Source: a virus
Length of the DNA stretch: 33,251 bases
Virus record (IMG/VR): IMGVR_UViG_3300037071_006404
Span: 1 to 33,251 of that record
Direction: 5' to 3' (one strand)
Below are positions 1 to 8,467 of the stretch, piece after piece. A program made the translations under genes and the position numbers. The notes under the pieces were generated by a model. That model saw only the letters and a program-made list of their open reading frames with translations. It did no database searches and was not told the DNA's origin. The number at the start of each line of letters is the position of its first letter. Position 1 is the stretch's first letter.

Positions 1-996
1 ACCTCGACCGGGGACGGGGAGGGCGGCGCGCCCGATGCGCCAGCCGCGCCGGCGCCGGGCTCGCCGCCGGCCGCCGACCCGGCGGCCCCGGCCAAGGACG
101 CGCCGGCCGCGCCGCCGATCGAGCAGCCGGCGGAGGAGCCGCTCGCCGCGACCGCCGAGGGCGAGAAGAAGCCCCCGCTCGACGCGCTCCAGCGGCAGCG
201 GAAGCGCCAGCTCGACGAGGTCGCGAGCGAGCGAGCCAAGTTCGACGCGGAACGGGCCCAGTTCCAGGCCGAGATGACCCCGCTGGTCGAGAAGGTCCGC
301 ACCTTCGAGAAGCAGGCGGCTCGCATCAAGGTCGATCCGGTCGGCGCCGCGTCGAGCCTCGGCCTCTCGACCCCCGAGGAGTTCGACAACGCGGCGCGCC
401 TGCTCCACCTCCACTCGAAGGCGCTGAAGGGCGACCCGAGCGCGCGGGACGCCTCGGCGCGGCTGATGCAGGACCGCGCCGGCCAGGAGGCGCTGGCCGA
501 GACCCAGCAGCGCCTCGCGCAGCTCGAGCGCCAGCTGGTCGAGCGCGACACCCAGGCGCAGGTGCACTCCTTCCTCGGCGAGGCGGCGGCGGCCGCGACC
601 GACGAGACCCCGCTCGTGCGCGCGCTCCTCGCCGCCGACCTCACCGAGGCGCACACGCAGCTCGCCCAGGTGGCGGCCCAGATGATGGACGAGGACGGCG
701 GCGACCGACCCGATCCAGCCGACGTCGTGAAGGAGCTCGAGCGCATCGAGTACCAGCGCATCAAGCGACGCGGCATCGACCCCTACGCCGTCCTCAAGAC
801 GGCGACAGCAGCGACGACGACGAACGACCCGAAGACCCAGACCCAGCCTGCCGGTGAGACCCAGACGGCGCCAAGGACCCTCAGTAGCGACCTCGGCACA
901 CCAACCAAGCCGCGGCCAGCACGACTGAGCAAGGAGCAGCGCAAGGCGGAGACCATCCGGGCCCTCGAGACAGGGGACTACGCCCGCGGCGGGTAG
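1..996 (+). CDS. Scaffold-like capsid assembly protein, 5' end cut off by window
   Basis: The frame is open from the first base of the window, so the true start lies upstream; 331 codons are visible. The first ~55 visible residues are almost only Ala, Pro, Gly and Glu. They are followed by a long charged helical stretch (about residues 57-260) with coiled-coil character and many Gln, Glu and Arg. The C-terminus is basic (KPRPARLSKEQRKAETIRAL). There is no enzyme motif. The position 51 bp upstream of the major capsid gene, plus the disordered/coiled-coil/basic-tail layout, is typical of phage scaffolding proteins, whose basic C-terminus contacts the coat. The role is inferred from context and composition, not from a recognised domain. 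A portal-associated or minor head protein is the alternative. Confidence 0.7.
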   Translation, partial: TSTGDGEGGAPDAPAAPAPGSPPAADPAAPAKDAPAAPPIEQPAEEPLAATAEGEKKPPLDALQRQRKRQLDEVASERAKFDAERAQFQAEMTPLVEKVRTFEKQAARIKVDPVGAASSLGLSTPEEFDNAARLLHLHSKALKGDPSARDASARLMQDRAGQEALAETQQRLAQLERQLVERDTQAQVHSFLGEAAAAATDETPLVRALLAADLTEAHTQLAQVAAQMMDEDGGDRPDPADVVKELERIEYQRIKRRGIDPYAVLKTATAATTTNDPKTQTQPAGETQTAPRTLSSDLGTPTKPRPARLSKEQRKAETIRALETGDYARGG

Positions 997-1047
997 TTGC
1001 GCTCGCTCCTTGCCTAGCGCGTCAGCGCCGACGGCGGGAGCAGGCAA

Positions 1048-2244
1048 ATGTCGTATCTCACCGAAGCCGAATTCATCTTCAAGACGGAGTACACCGACGA
1101 CAAGCTGGGCGAGCACACCGAGCGGGATCACATCCTGTTCGCCAAGCTCGCCAAGAAGAAGGGGATGGGGGGCGAGGACTTCCGCTACCCCGTCCGCTAC
1201 GGGAACCCGCAGGGCATCAGCGGTGACTTCGCCACCGCGCAGCGCAACGCGGCGAAGAGCAAGGGCGTGCAGTTCGCGGCCGAGCCGGTCCTCAAGTACG
1301 GCGTCATCCAGATCGACGGTCCCTCGCTGCAGCGCGCCTCGGGCAGCAAGTCGGCCTTCTACGACCTCGTCACCATGGAGACCGACGGCGGTCTCGAGGA
1401 GATGGGGGACCGCGCCGCGTTCGACCTCTACCGGTCGGGCAACGGCATGCGCGGTCGGCGCCTCAGCGCGTCGGGCAACGTCATCACCCTGACCCGGGCG
1501 GACGACGCCCGGAACTTCAAGCAGGGCATGACGGTGATGGCGGACGACACCATCACCGGCGCGTCGCCACGGACCGGCGTCACCACGGTGGCGGCGGTCG
1601 ACGAGGACAACGCCAAGATCACCCTGACCTCGGCGGCGGCCATCGCGGCGTTCGCCGACAACGACTACCTGTTCGCCGAGGGCGACCCGGGGACGTGCGT
1701 CGACGGGCTCGAGCTGCTCTACCCGCTGACGGCGCCCACCTCGGGCGACTCGTTCCGCGGTCGCGATCGCAGCGCCGACGTCCGCCGGCTCGCCGGCGTG
1801 CGCTCGGCCGACACCGCGGCCTATCCCGAGGAGGTCATCGGCCTGCTCGCGGTCAAGATCGCGAACAACGGCAAGCGCTGCAACGCGGCCTACATCAACC
1901 CCATCAACCACTTCGCGATGTCGAAGCGGCTGAACGCCAAGGTCGAGTACGACGGCGGCGGGGGCGAGGCCGAGGTCTTCTTCCAGTACATCACCATCCA
2001 CACGACCGCCGGGATGGTGAAGGTCTACTCGGACGCCGACTGCCCGATCGACCGCGTCTTCGTCGGCCACACGGACTGGCTCTTCTACCGGTTCCTCGGC
2101 GACGAGCTCATCCACATCATCCGCGACGACGGGAAGACGGCGCTGCGCCAGGGCGCGGCCGACGGCATCGAGTCGCGGCTGCGCATGCACTCCAACACCA
2201 TCCACCCGCTCCCCGGCTGCTGGGGCATCGGGCAGCTCGCCTAA
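1048..2244 (+). CDS. Major capsid protein
   Basis: This 398-residue protein is preceded by a good ribosome binding site (GGAG, 7 bases before ATG). The second half has the pattern of HK97-fold coat proteins in short-tailed phages: RRLAGVRSADTAAYPEE, then an Asn-rich segment around NAAYINPINHFAMSKRL. These are followed by a domain with the VKVYSDADCPIDRVFVGH strand and a C-terminal segment containing LRQGAADGIESRLRMHSN. That order (helix, 'NP' loop, 'D..CP..RVFV' strand, 'LRQ..ADG.E.R') matches coat proteins of BPP-1/BcepC6B-like phages as I remember them. It builds the icosahedral shell. It lies directly after the scaffold-like gene and is followed by a 30-bp gap to the next virion gene. Length is normal for the family. 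Confidence 0.85.
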   Translation: MSYLTEAEFIFKTEYTDDKLGEHTERDHILFAKLAKKKGMGGEDFRYPVRYGNPQGISGDFATAQRNAAKSKGVQFAAEPVLKYGVIQIDGPSLQRASGSKSAFYDLVTMETDGGLEEMGDRAAFDLYRSGNGMRGRRLSASGNVITLTRADDARNFKQGMTVMADDTITGASPRTGVTTVAAVDEDNAKITLTSAAAIAAFADNDYLFAEGDPGTCVDGLELLYPLTAPTSGDSFRGRDRSADVRRLAGVRSADTAAYPEEVIGLLAVKIANNGKRCNAAYINPINHFAMSKRLNAKVEYDGGGGEAEVFFQYITIHTTAGMVKVYSDADCPIDRVFVGHTDWLFYRFLGDELIHIIRDDGKTALRQGAADGIESRLRMHSNTIHPLPGCWGIGQLA

Positions 2245-2274
2245 CCCGCCACCGACAGACACGAGGACAAGACC

Positions 2275-3027
2275 ATGACTGACGACGTTCGCCCGCTCGG
2301 AATCGTGGGACGCGGGCTCCCCACCGCCACCAGCGACAACATCCAGGTCCCGCAGCGGCTCGGCCGCCACGGGGAGCTGGTCACCATGCCCGTCGCGGGC
2401 TCGAAGCTGTGGGGGCTCGCCGACGAGGGCTCCTACTTCTTCGCCTCGAACCCGACGCCGGGCACCGGCATCGCCGGCATCGCCGCGGCCGACGGCTTCA
2501 ACGCCGCCGAGACGCTCTTCCTCCTCTACAACACGGCGACCGCGTCGGAGGGGACGAGGCTCTACCTCGACTTCCTCGAGCTCCACTGCACGGTCGTCGA
2601 CACCAACGGCACCGACATCCGCTACGACATGCACATCGACAACGGCGACCGGTACACGTCCGGTGGCTCGGCGATCACCCCCGTCAACGTCAACATGGAC
2701 TCGAGCGCGGCCGCCAAGGGGCGGCTGAAGTTCGGGGCCCTGGTGTCGGCGGCGGCGAGCTCGGCGGTCCGCTACGTCGGCGGGCGGCTGCTCGCGTCCA
2801 CCGACCTCGTCGCCAACGACATGCTCCGGTTCGACTTCGGCTCGCCGACGAGCAACCAGGGGCAGGCGGTGAACGTGTCGGAGGAGGCGACCCTGGGCCG
2901 CATCTTCCAGGTGAGCTGCCCGCCGATCGTCCTCGGACCGGGCCACTCGTTCCTGTTCTCGGTCAACTGCGCGTCGCAGTCGGGCGCGGCGACCTGGAGC
3001 TTCAACTCCGGCTGGAGCGAGAGGTAG
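2275..3027 (+). CDS. Putative virion decoration or head-associated protein, 250 aa
   Basis: ATG is preceded by GAGGA at good spacing. The protein has no signal peptide or transmembrane segment. It is rich in Ser, Thr, Ala and Gly, and alternating hydrophobic residues suggest an all-beta fold. The segment around residues 85-125 (TRLYLDFLELHCTVVDTNGT) looks like beta strands, and the C-terminus (GHSFLFSVNCASQSGAATW) is similar. I do not recognise a named family. Its place between the major capsid gene and the connector gene, in the same orientation, argues for a structural role such as a capsid decoration protein. This is inferred from position. Confidence 0.6.
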   Translation: MTDDVRPLGIVGRGLPTATSDNIQVPQRLGRHGELVTMPVAGSKLWGLADEGSYFFASNPTPGTGIAGIAAADGFNAAETLFLLYNTATASEGTRLYLDFLELHCTVVDTNGTDIRYDMHIDNGDRYTSGGSAITPVNVNMDSSAAAKGRLKFGALVSAAASSAVRYVGGRLLASTDLVANDMLRFDFGSPTSNQGQAVNVSEEATLGRIFQVSCPPIVLGPGHSFLFSVNCASQSGAATWSFNSGWSER

Positions 3028-3030
3028 TCG

Positions 3031-3408
3031 ATGGCCGCCGACGATCGGTTCCCGCTGAGGACCAACAACCCGGAGACCGTCGCGGACGTTGTCCGCTTCG
3101 TGGGCGGCACGGCGGCGGTCACCGGCGTCGTCGACGCCGGCGTGACGGTCTCCTACATCGCGACGGGGCGGTACCTGCTGACGTGGCAGGCAAACCCGGG
3201 GACCTTCCTCGGCATCCTGCCGCCCGGCCTGCAGGCGACGACCCCGGCGGACATCAAGGGCCACACCGTGGTGGCCGGCGCGTGGGACTCCTCGGCGTTC
3301 GCGCTCGAGGTGGACCTGACCAACGCTTCGGACGCGGCGCACGACCTGGCCGCGCTGGAGTGGATCACGGTGGTCGCGTTCTTCGCGCGCACCACGGCGG
3401 TCACCTAG
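3031..3408 (+). CDS. Small putative virion protein, 125 aa
   Basis: The start lies three bases after the previous stop, with GAGAGG of the preceding gene acting as ribosome binding site. The 125-residue product is beta-rich and has no Cys. It carries two strand-like segments, VSYIATGRYLLTWQANPG and LEWITVVAFFARTTAV, near the middle and the end. No transmembrane helix is convincing, because the hydrophobic stretches are short and alternate. It is co-transcribed with the capsid and connector genes. A head fibre or decoration role is plausible, but no family is recognised. Confidence 0.6.
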   Translation: MAADDRFPLRTNNPETVADVVRFVGGTAAVTGVVDAGVTVSYIATGRYLLTWQANPGTFLGILPPGLQATTPADIKGHTVVAGAWDSSAFALEVDLTNASDAAHDLAALEWITVVAFFARTTAVT

Positions 3409-3469
3409 CAGCCCGAGCTCGCCGGCGCCGCTCCTCGTGGGCGGCGCCGGCGGTCCCGAAGGGAACCCG

Positions 3470-4159
3470 ATGCCCCGACGTCACGAACTCGGCGACCTGG
3501 TGCTGCTCGCGAAGCAGCGCTGCGACCTCGAGAACGACGAGAACATCGACACCGCGGAGTGGAAGACCATGATGTCGATGGCCTACAGCACCCTCGCGGC
3601 CACGGTGTCCGAGACGGGGCTCCGCTACTTCGAGACCACCTTCGCCATCGTCTCGACCGGCGCCGTCTCCTACGACGAGCCCGACGACCACTTCATGACG
3701 GTCGGCATCGACCGCATCATCAACGCGGCCGGGCAGCGCCGCACGCTGTGCGAGATCATGGCCCAGGAGCGGGCCATCTTCGCCGGCCGCACCGGCGACG
3801 CGGTCGCGTTCGCCCACATCGACGACCAGTACTTCCTCCTACCGAAGCCGCCGGCGGGCCACACGTTCGAGCTGCTCTACGTCTACCAGCCGCCCGACTT
3901 TTCGGGCGAGGACGACGACTACGTGGTCGATGTCGTGACGCCCGACGGCGAGGCCTTCCTCCTCTGGGGCGTCGCGGTGATGGCGCTGGCGAAGCACAAG
4001 CACGACGCCCGGCTCGCCATCAAGGAGCGGGACGAGGCGCGCCAGCGCGTCTTCGAGTGGTCGACCCTGAAGAACATCCACGCCGCCCGCCGGCCGGTCG
4101 TCGACGACCTGCCGAGCGTCCTCATGGACCCGGGCGACTGGGGCTGGGGCAACTACTAG
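3470..4159 (+). CDS. Putative head-tail connector/adaptor protein, 229 aa
   Basis: The ATG at 3470 is chosen over an in-frame GTG 33 bases upstream because GAAGGG lies at the right distance before it. The product starts with a helical segment (LGDLVLLAKQRCDLENDE), then mixed strands and helices. A later segment, GEAFLLWGVAVMALAKHKHD, is followed by a charged helix (ERDEARQRVFEWSTL). An N-terminal helical bundle, a central beta region and a late Ala-rich helix resemble short-tailed phage adaptor proteins (T7 gp11 or P22 gp4 type). Those proteins sit under the portal and receive the tail. Position between the capsid genes and the large tail gene supports this. The family assignment is inferred. 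Confidence 0.6.
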   Translation: MPRRHELGDLVLLAKQRCDLENDENIDTAEWKTMMSMAYSTLAATVSETGLRYFETTFAIVSTGAVSYDEPDDHFMTVGIDRIINAAGQRRTLCEIMAQERAIFAGRTGDAVAFAHIDDQYFLLPKPPAGHTFELLYVYQPPDFSGEDDDYVVDVVTPDGEAFLLWGVAVMALAKHKHDARLAIKERDEARQRVFEWSTLKNIHAARRPVVDDLPSVLMDPGDWGWGNY

Positions 4160-4504
4160 ATGAGCCGACGCTTCCAGTCGCCGGCGACGGTCCGGCTCGC
4201 CGACAAGGACGCCGAGCGCGCCCGGCGCTCGCACGAGGGGTGCATCCGCGAGCTCCAGGGTCTTCCCGTCCTCCAGGGCGACGTCGCGCGGGATATCGCC
4301 CTGGAGGACGGGAAGAACACGCTCATCCCGCACGGCCTCGGCCGCGCGGCCGCCGTGTGGCACTCCGCGCCGCGGGCGTCCGTGAGCGCCACGACCGGCC
4401 GCATCCGCCAGATCCGCGACGCGAGCATCGACGACCGGAAGTACGTGTGCCTGAAGGCGCAGGGCTGGGGGGAGACCGTCACCGTGGACGTCCTGGTGTT
4501 CTGA
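4160..4504 (+). CDS. Small putative tail/virion protein, 114 aa
   Basis: The ATG follows the previous stop codon directly and the stop overlaps the next start (TGATG), so the gene is translationally coupled on both sides. The C-terminal half contains NTLIPHGLGRAAAVW, the 'N.v.HgLGR.P.gW' pattern seen in many small phage virion proteins, followed by strands ending in TVTVDVLVF. The middle of the coding sequence contains a perfect 21-bp inverted repeat (4261-4316), encoding the segment LPVLQGDVARDIALEDGK. A virion role is supported by pattern and position. The exact location in the particle is unknown. Confidence 0.6.
   Translation: MSRRFQSPATVRLADKDAERARRSHEGCIRELQGLPVLQGDVARDIALEDGKNTLIPHGLGRAAAVWHSAPRASVSATTGRIRQIRDASIDDRKYVCLKAQGWGETVTVDVLVF
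4261..4316. repeat. Perfect 21-bp inverted repeat inside a coding sequence
   Basis: The left arm at 4261-4281 (beginning TCTTCCCGTCC) and the right arm at 4296-4316 (beginning TCGCCCTGGAGG) are exact reverse complements, separated by 14 bases. RNA from either strand could fold into a 21-bp stem. There is no T-run after either arm, so it does not look like an intrinsic terminator. It lies wholly inside the 4160-4504 gene and is translated. Confidence 0.9.
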
Positions 4505-7497
4505 TGAACCTGTCCTGGCAGACCATCGCGATCCCGCTGGCGTCGGGCGTGAGCACGGGGTCGGACCCGCGCGCGCTGAACCCGCCGGCGCTCGCGGTCG
4601 CCAACGACGTCGAGTTTGAGGAGGCCGGCGGCATCCAGACCCGGAAGCCGTTCGCCGCGCTGGCCGACACCTTCGCGGACGGCCGCAAGCTGGTCGCCTA
4701 CGGCGACGAGCTCGTCCTCTTCACCAAGAACGCCATCCACACCTGGTCGGAGCGCGACGAGGCGTGGATCGAGAAGGCCGAGTACTTCGCGCCGGCGATC
4801 GACGAGGCCGCGGTCTTCGTGCGGACCAGCGAGCAGACCCAGTGCGACCGCGCCGAGTTCGGCGGCTGCGTCTTCTACGCCTGGCTCGACACCGGCGCGA
4901 CCACCGCGGTCCACGTCGCCGTCCTGGACAAGGCGACCGGCGCCGTCCTCCTTCCGCCCACGTCGCTCGGGACCGGCACGTCGCGACCGCGGCTCCTGGC
5001 GATGACCACGAAGGTCATCCTGTTCGTCATCAACGCGACCGGGCTCGCGACCCTGTCGCTCGACCCTGACGACCTCGAGGACAGCGCGACCGATTCGCTC
5101 GACCAGTTCTCGACCAGCACGGACCTCTACTACGACGTCGCCACGAACGACGGCGTGACGATGGCGGTCGTACAGCGGAACGTGGTCGACACCACCTACC
5201 GCGTCACGGTGATCGGGGAAAGCTTCACGGGTGGCGCGTCCGTGGTCAAGGCCCGGACCTGCGACGGGCCGATCGCGGTGGCGATCTCGCCTGCCGGCGA
5301 CCGCGTGCAGGTCGTCCGCGCCAACGACGACGACATCGAGGGCGACCTCCTCAACGCCACGACGCTCGCCGACGTCCACACGGCGCAGGCCATCGGGACG
5401 GCGGTCCAGACCCCCGTGCAGCAGGTCACCGCGGCCTACCGCACCGTCACGGACGGCGGCGTGCACCGCTGCTACGTCTTCTGGACCAGCTCAACCTCGC
5501 CCTCGAACGGCTCCCACGACGGCGTCAAGGCGAACTACGTCGCGACCGACAACACCCTCGGCACTGCGGCCACGCTGAGCCGCGACACCACCATCACGTC
5601 GCGCGCGTTCGACCGGGGCGGCGACGTCTTCGTCTGGATCGGCTTCAACGGCCGCTCGAGCTCGGGCGGGACCTTCGGGTTTCGCGCCCAGCTGCAGAAC
5701 ACCTACTTCCTCCTCCAGGACACGGGGCGCGTGGTCGCCAAGGCGGCGATGGCGCGCGCCGGAGGCTTCTCCGAGGCCATCGGTCACCTGCCCGGCGTGC
5801 AGGAGGTGGCCGACGACGTCTTTGCCTGGTGCGGCACCGAGCAGCGCATCATCGACCTCGGCGGCAAGGCATCCGGCGGCTTCGGGGCGAACACGCCGCG
5901 CGACGTCGTCCTGACCTTCGACTCGGACGACGCCCGCCGCTGCGTGCGCCTCGGCCGGACCCTCTACATCGCCGGCGGCCAGGTTCTCCAGTACGACGGC
6001 GAGGGCGTGGCCGAGGTCGGCTTCCACGTCTTCCCGTGGATCATCGACCCGAACGACGACGGGACCGCCGGCGCCATTGCCGCCGGCGACTACACGTACA
6101 AGGCGACGTACCGCTGGGACAACGCCAAGGGCGAGATCGACCGCTCGACCACGGCCTCGTCGCAGACCGAGACCGTCGCCGCGAGCCGGAAGGTCCTCGT
6201 CTCGACCCTGCCGCCGCCAGTCACGCTGAAGCACGGCGACCGCTCGTCGTCCGCCCTCGAGATCTGGCGCACGACGGTCAACCCGACGGTCGAGGCGCCC
6301 TTCTACCTGGTCACCAGCAAGGACCCGAGCCTCACCACCGGGGACAACCAGTACGGGGGCGACGACGGTAGCCTCTTCCAGTTCTACGACAACTTCACCG
6401 ACGCCATCGCGTCGACGAAGGAGGTCAATCCCGAGAACGGCGGCACGCTCGAGAGCCTCGCGCCGCCGCCGGCGCGGGTCATCGCCGCCAACGAGGACCG
6501 CGTCTTCCTCGGAGACGTCGCCGGCGACCCGGACCGGGTCTGGTACTCGAAGCTCCGCGGAGACGGCGAGGTCGCTTCGTTCCACGACGCCCTGACGATC
6601 GACGTCCCGCCGCTCGGCGGCCGCATCACGGCCATCGAGTTCCTCGACGAGACCCTCATCGTCTTTCGCGAGGCGGCCATCTACGCCTTCCCCGGGGACG
6701 GGTTCAACAACCTCGGCGAGGGGCAGAACTTTGGTCCGTCGCGCCGGATGTCGGCCGACTGCGGCGCGGTGAACGCCGAGAGCGTCGCGGTCTCGCCGGC
6801 GGGCATTGTCTTCAAGTCGCGCAAGGGCTGGTACGTCCTCGACCGCGGCGGCGTGCCGCAGTACATCGGCGAGCGCGTCTCGGCGTTCGACGACGAGGAC
6901 GTGCACGCCGTCCACGTGGTCGGGGCGCAGCACCAGGTCCGCTGCGTGCTCGACAGCCGCATCCTGGTCTTCGACTACAAGGCCAACGAGTGGTCGCCGT
7001 GGACCGAGTCCGGCGGCCTCGGCGCCGCCATCTGGGACGGCACCTACCACTACCTCACCTCGACGGCCGTGAAGGCCGAACAGACCGCGTTCACGTCGCT
7101 GACCTACGGCATGGACGTCGAGACGCCCTGGATCAAGGTCGCGGAGCTTCAGGGCTACTTCTCCGTCGACCAGATCATGGTCCTCGGCGAGCACCGCTCC
7201 GCGTGCCGGGTGCGCGCCCGAGTCGCCTACAACCTCAAGGAGAGCGACTCGGGCGGCCCGACGTGGGTCGACGACAAGTACTTCACCTCGACGCCGGCGA
7301 CGGTCGGCGGCCCGCTGCAGTTCCGCCACGGGCCGCGGATTCGTCAGTGCACGGCCATCAAGGTGCGGCTCACCGCGTACGCGGTCGGCGGCGCGACGCC
7401 GCCGACCGGTGAGGCGCTTCGCCTGACCGGCATCTCGCTGAAGGTCGGAATCCAGCAGGGGCTGTACCGCGGGCTTCCCGCGGCGCAGCAGCAATAG
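4504..7497 (+). CDS. Large beta-rich tail protein (tail nozzle/stabilisation type), 997 aa
   Basis: The start at 4504 overlaps the previous stop (TGATG); the frame is also open further upstream, but that part is only a shadow of two other genes. The 997-residue product begins NLSWQTIAIPLASGVSTGSD, then EFEEAGGIQTRKPFAALAD. This resembles the start of large podovirus tail proteins that list 'variables' at a propeller entrance. Repeated short strand blocks through residues 30-900 suggest a beta-propeller or similar, for example TLYIAGGQVLQYDGEG, DETLIVFREAAIYAFPG and GIVFKSRKGWYVLDRGG. The last ~100 residues form another beta domain. T7 gp12-like tail nozzle proteins have this size class and position, after the adaptor and before the ejection proteins. 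The assignment is by architecture. Confidence 0.65.
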   Translation: MNLSWQTIAIPLASGVSTGSDPRALNPPALAVANDVEFEEAGGIQTRKPFAALADTFADGRKLVAYGDELVLFTKNAIHTWSERDEAWIEKAEYFAPAIDEAAVFVRTSEQTQCDRAEFGGCVFYAWLDTGATTAVHVAVLDKATGAVLLPPTSLGTGTSRPRLLAMTTKVILFVINATGLATLSLDPDDLEDSATDSLDQFSTSTDLYYDVATNDGVTMAVVQRNVVDTTYRVTVIGESFTGGASVVKARTCDGPIAVAISPAGDRVQVVRANDDDIEGDLLNATTLADVHTAQAIGTAVQTPVQQVTAAYRTVTDGGVHRCYVFWTSSTSPSNGSHDGVKANYVATDNTLGTAATLSRDTTITSRAFDRGGDVFVWIGFNGRSSSGGTFGFRAQLQNTYFLLQDTGRVVAKAAMARAGGFSEAIGHLPGVQEVADDVFAWCGTEQRIIDLGGKASGGFGANTPRDVVLTFDSDDARRCVRLGRTLYIAGGQVLQYDGEGVAEVGFHVFPWIIDPNDDGTAGAIAAGDYTYKATYRWDNAKGEIDRSTTASSQTETVAASRKVLVSTLPPPVTLKHGDRSSSALEIWRTTVNPTVEAPFYLVTSKDPSLTTGDNQYGGDDGSLFQFYDNFTDAIASTKEVNPENGGTLESLAPPPARVIAANEDRVFLGDVAGDPDRVWYSKLRGDGEVASFHDALTIDVPPLGGRITAIEFLDETLIVFREAAIYAFPGDGFNNLGEGQNFGPSRRMSADCGAVNAESVAVSPAGIVFKSRKGWYVLDRGGVPQYIGERVSAFDDEDVHAVHVVGAQHQVRCVLDSRILVFDYKANEWSPWTESGGLGAAIWDGTYHYLTSTAVKAEQTAFTSLTYGMDVETPWIKVAELQGYFSVDQIMVLGEHRSACRVRARVAYNLKESDSGGPTWVDDKYFTSTPATVGGPLQFRHGPRIRQCTAIKVRLTAYAVGGATPPTGEALRLTGISLKVGIQQGLYRGLPAAQQQ

Positions 7498-7507
7498 GAG
7501 AGCGCCG

Positions 7508-8467
7508 ATGGTCTACGACCCCTACAGCATGAGCAGCTTCCCGGGCGCGCCGCCGCCGGGCCCGTACCGCCCGAAGCAGCAGCCGGGCCAGGCCCACTAC
7601 CAGGGCGGCGCGCAGCCGGCGCCGAGCGCGGCGAACATCAACGGGCGCAACCTCGAGGGCCAGGGCCGCTCGGCGTCGGGCTTCGCCGGCTTCGGCGAGG
7701 GCAACTACGCCAACATGACCGACGAGGGCGCGCGCTTCCGCGCCGGCCTCCAGCGGTCTCTCGACCTCATCGACCAGGGCAAGTCGGTCGCCGGCGAGCA
7801 GCTCCGCCAGGGCCTGCAGCAGAACGTCTCCGGCCAGATGGCGACCGCGGCGTCGGCGCGGCCCGGCAGCGCCCCGATGGCGGCGCGCACCGCGGCGATC
7901 AACGCCGGCCGCGCGGCGTCGGGTCTCTCCGGTCAGCAGGCGCTCGCCGCCCTCGCCGAGCGCCAGGGCGTCCAGCAGATGCTCGGGCAGCAGATCATGG
8001 GCGCCCGCGGCCAGGACCTGCAGGCGGCGCTCGGCTCGCGCAGCAACGCCATCACCGGCTACGGCCAGGCGAGCGACGCGGCGCTGAACCTCCACACCCA
8101 GGACCAGGCCGCCGACGAGGCGAACAAGCAGCGGCAGTACGCCGCGATCCAGGCCGGCATCATGACCGGCGCGATGGTGGCGTCGGACCGCCGCCTAAAG
8201 ACCGACATCGTCGACGGCCGCAAGAACGCCGACGAGTTCATCCGGGGCCTCAAGAGCTACAGCTACAGCTACAAGGACGACAAGCACGGCAAGGGGCCGC
8301 AGCTCGGCATCCTCGCCCAGGAGCTCGAGAAGGGCCCCGGGCGCCAGGCCGTCGTCGACACCCCGCACGGGAAGATGGTCGACGGCGCCAAGCTTTCGGG
8401 CGCCAACACCGCCGCGATCGCACGGCTCGGTGAGCGGCTCGCCGCGCTCGAGGGCAAGGGGAAGTAG
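7508..8467 (+). CDS. Virion protein with C-terminal S74-type self-cleaving chaperone domain
   Basis: AGGAG lies 7-8 bases before the ATG. Residues 1-60 are Pro/Gln/Gly-rich. Residues 60-215 are an Ala/Gln-rich helical region without fibre-like repeats. From residue 226 comes SDRRLKTDI, the hallmark start of the peptidase S74 (intramolecular chaperone) domain, then GPQLGILAQELEK, matching the conserved 'LGvIAQEvE'. The family's catalytic Ser-Lys pair, spaced five residues apart, is present as S226 and K231. In known members the domain helps a trimer fold and then cuts itself off before the Ser. The domain is ~94 residues, somewhat short. It is unusual that it is attached to a helical protein sitting between the large tail protein and the ejection proteins. 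Confidence 0.75.
   Translation: MVYDPYSMSSFPGAPPPGPYRPKQQPGQAHYQGGAQPAPSAANINGRNLEGQGRSASGFAGFGEGNYANMTDEGARFRAGLQRSLDLIDQGKSVAGEQLRQGLQQNVSGQMATAASARPGSAPMAARTAAINAGRAASGLSGQQALAALAERQGVQQMLGQQIMGARGQDLQAALGSRSNAITGYGQASDAALNLHTQDQAADEANKQRQYAAIQAGIMTGAMVASDRRLKTDIVDGRKNADEFIRGLKSYSYSYKDDKHGKGPQLGILAQELEKGPGRQAVVDTPHGKMVDGAKLSGANTAAIARLGERLAALEGKGK

Noticed and set aside
5491-7494. Very long minus-strand open frame (667 codons) opposite the large tail protein
   Set aside because: It is an antisense shadow in GC-rich DNA, rich in Arg, Val and Asp, with no motif. The + strand frame has coding-like third positions and coupled starts.
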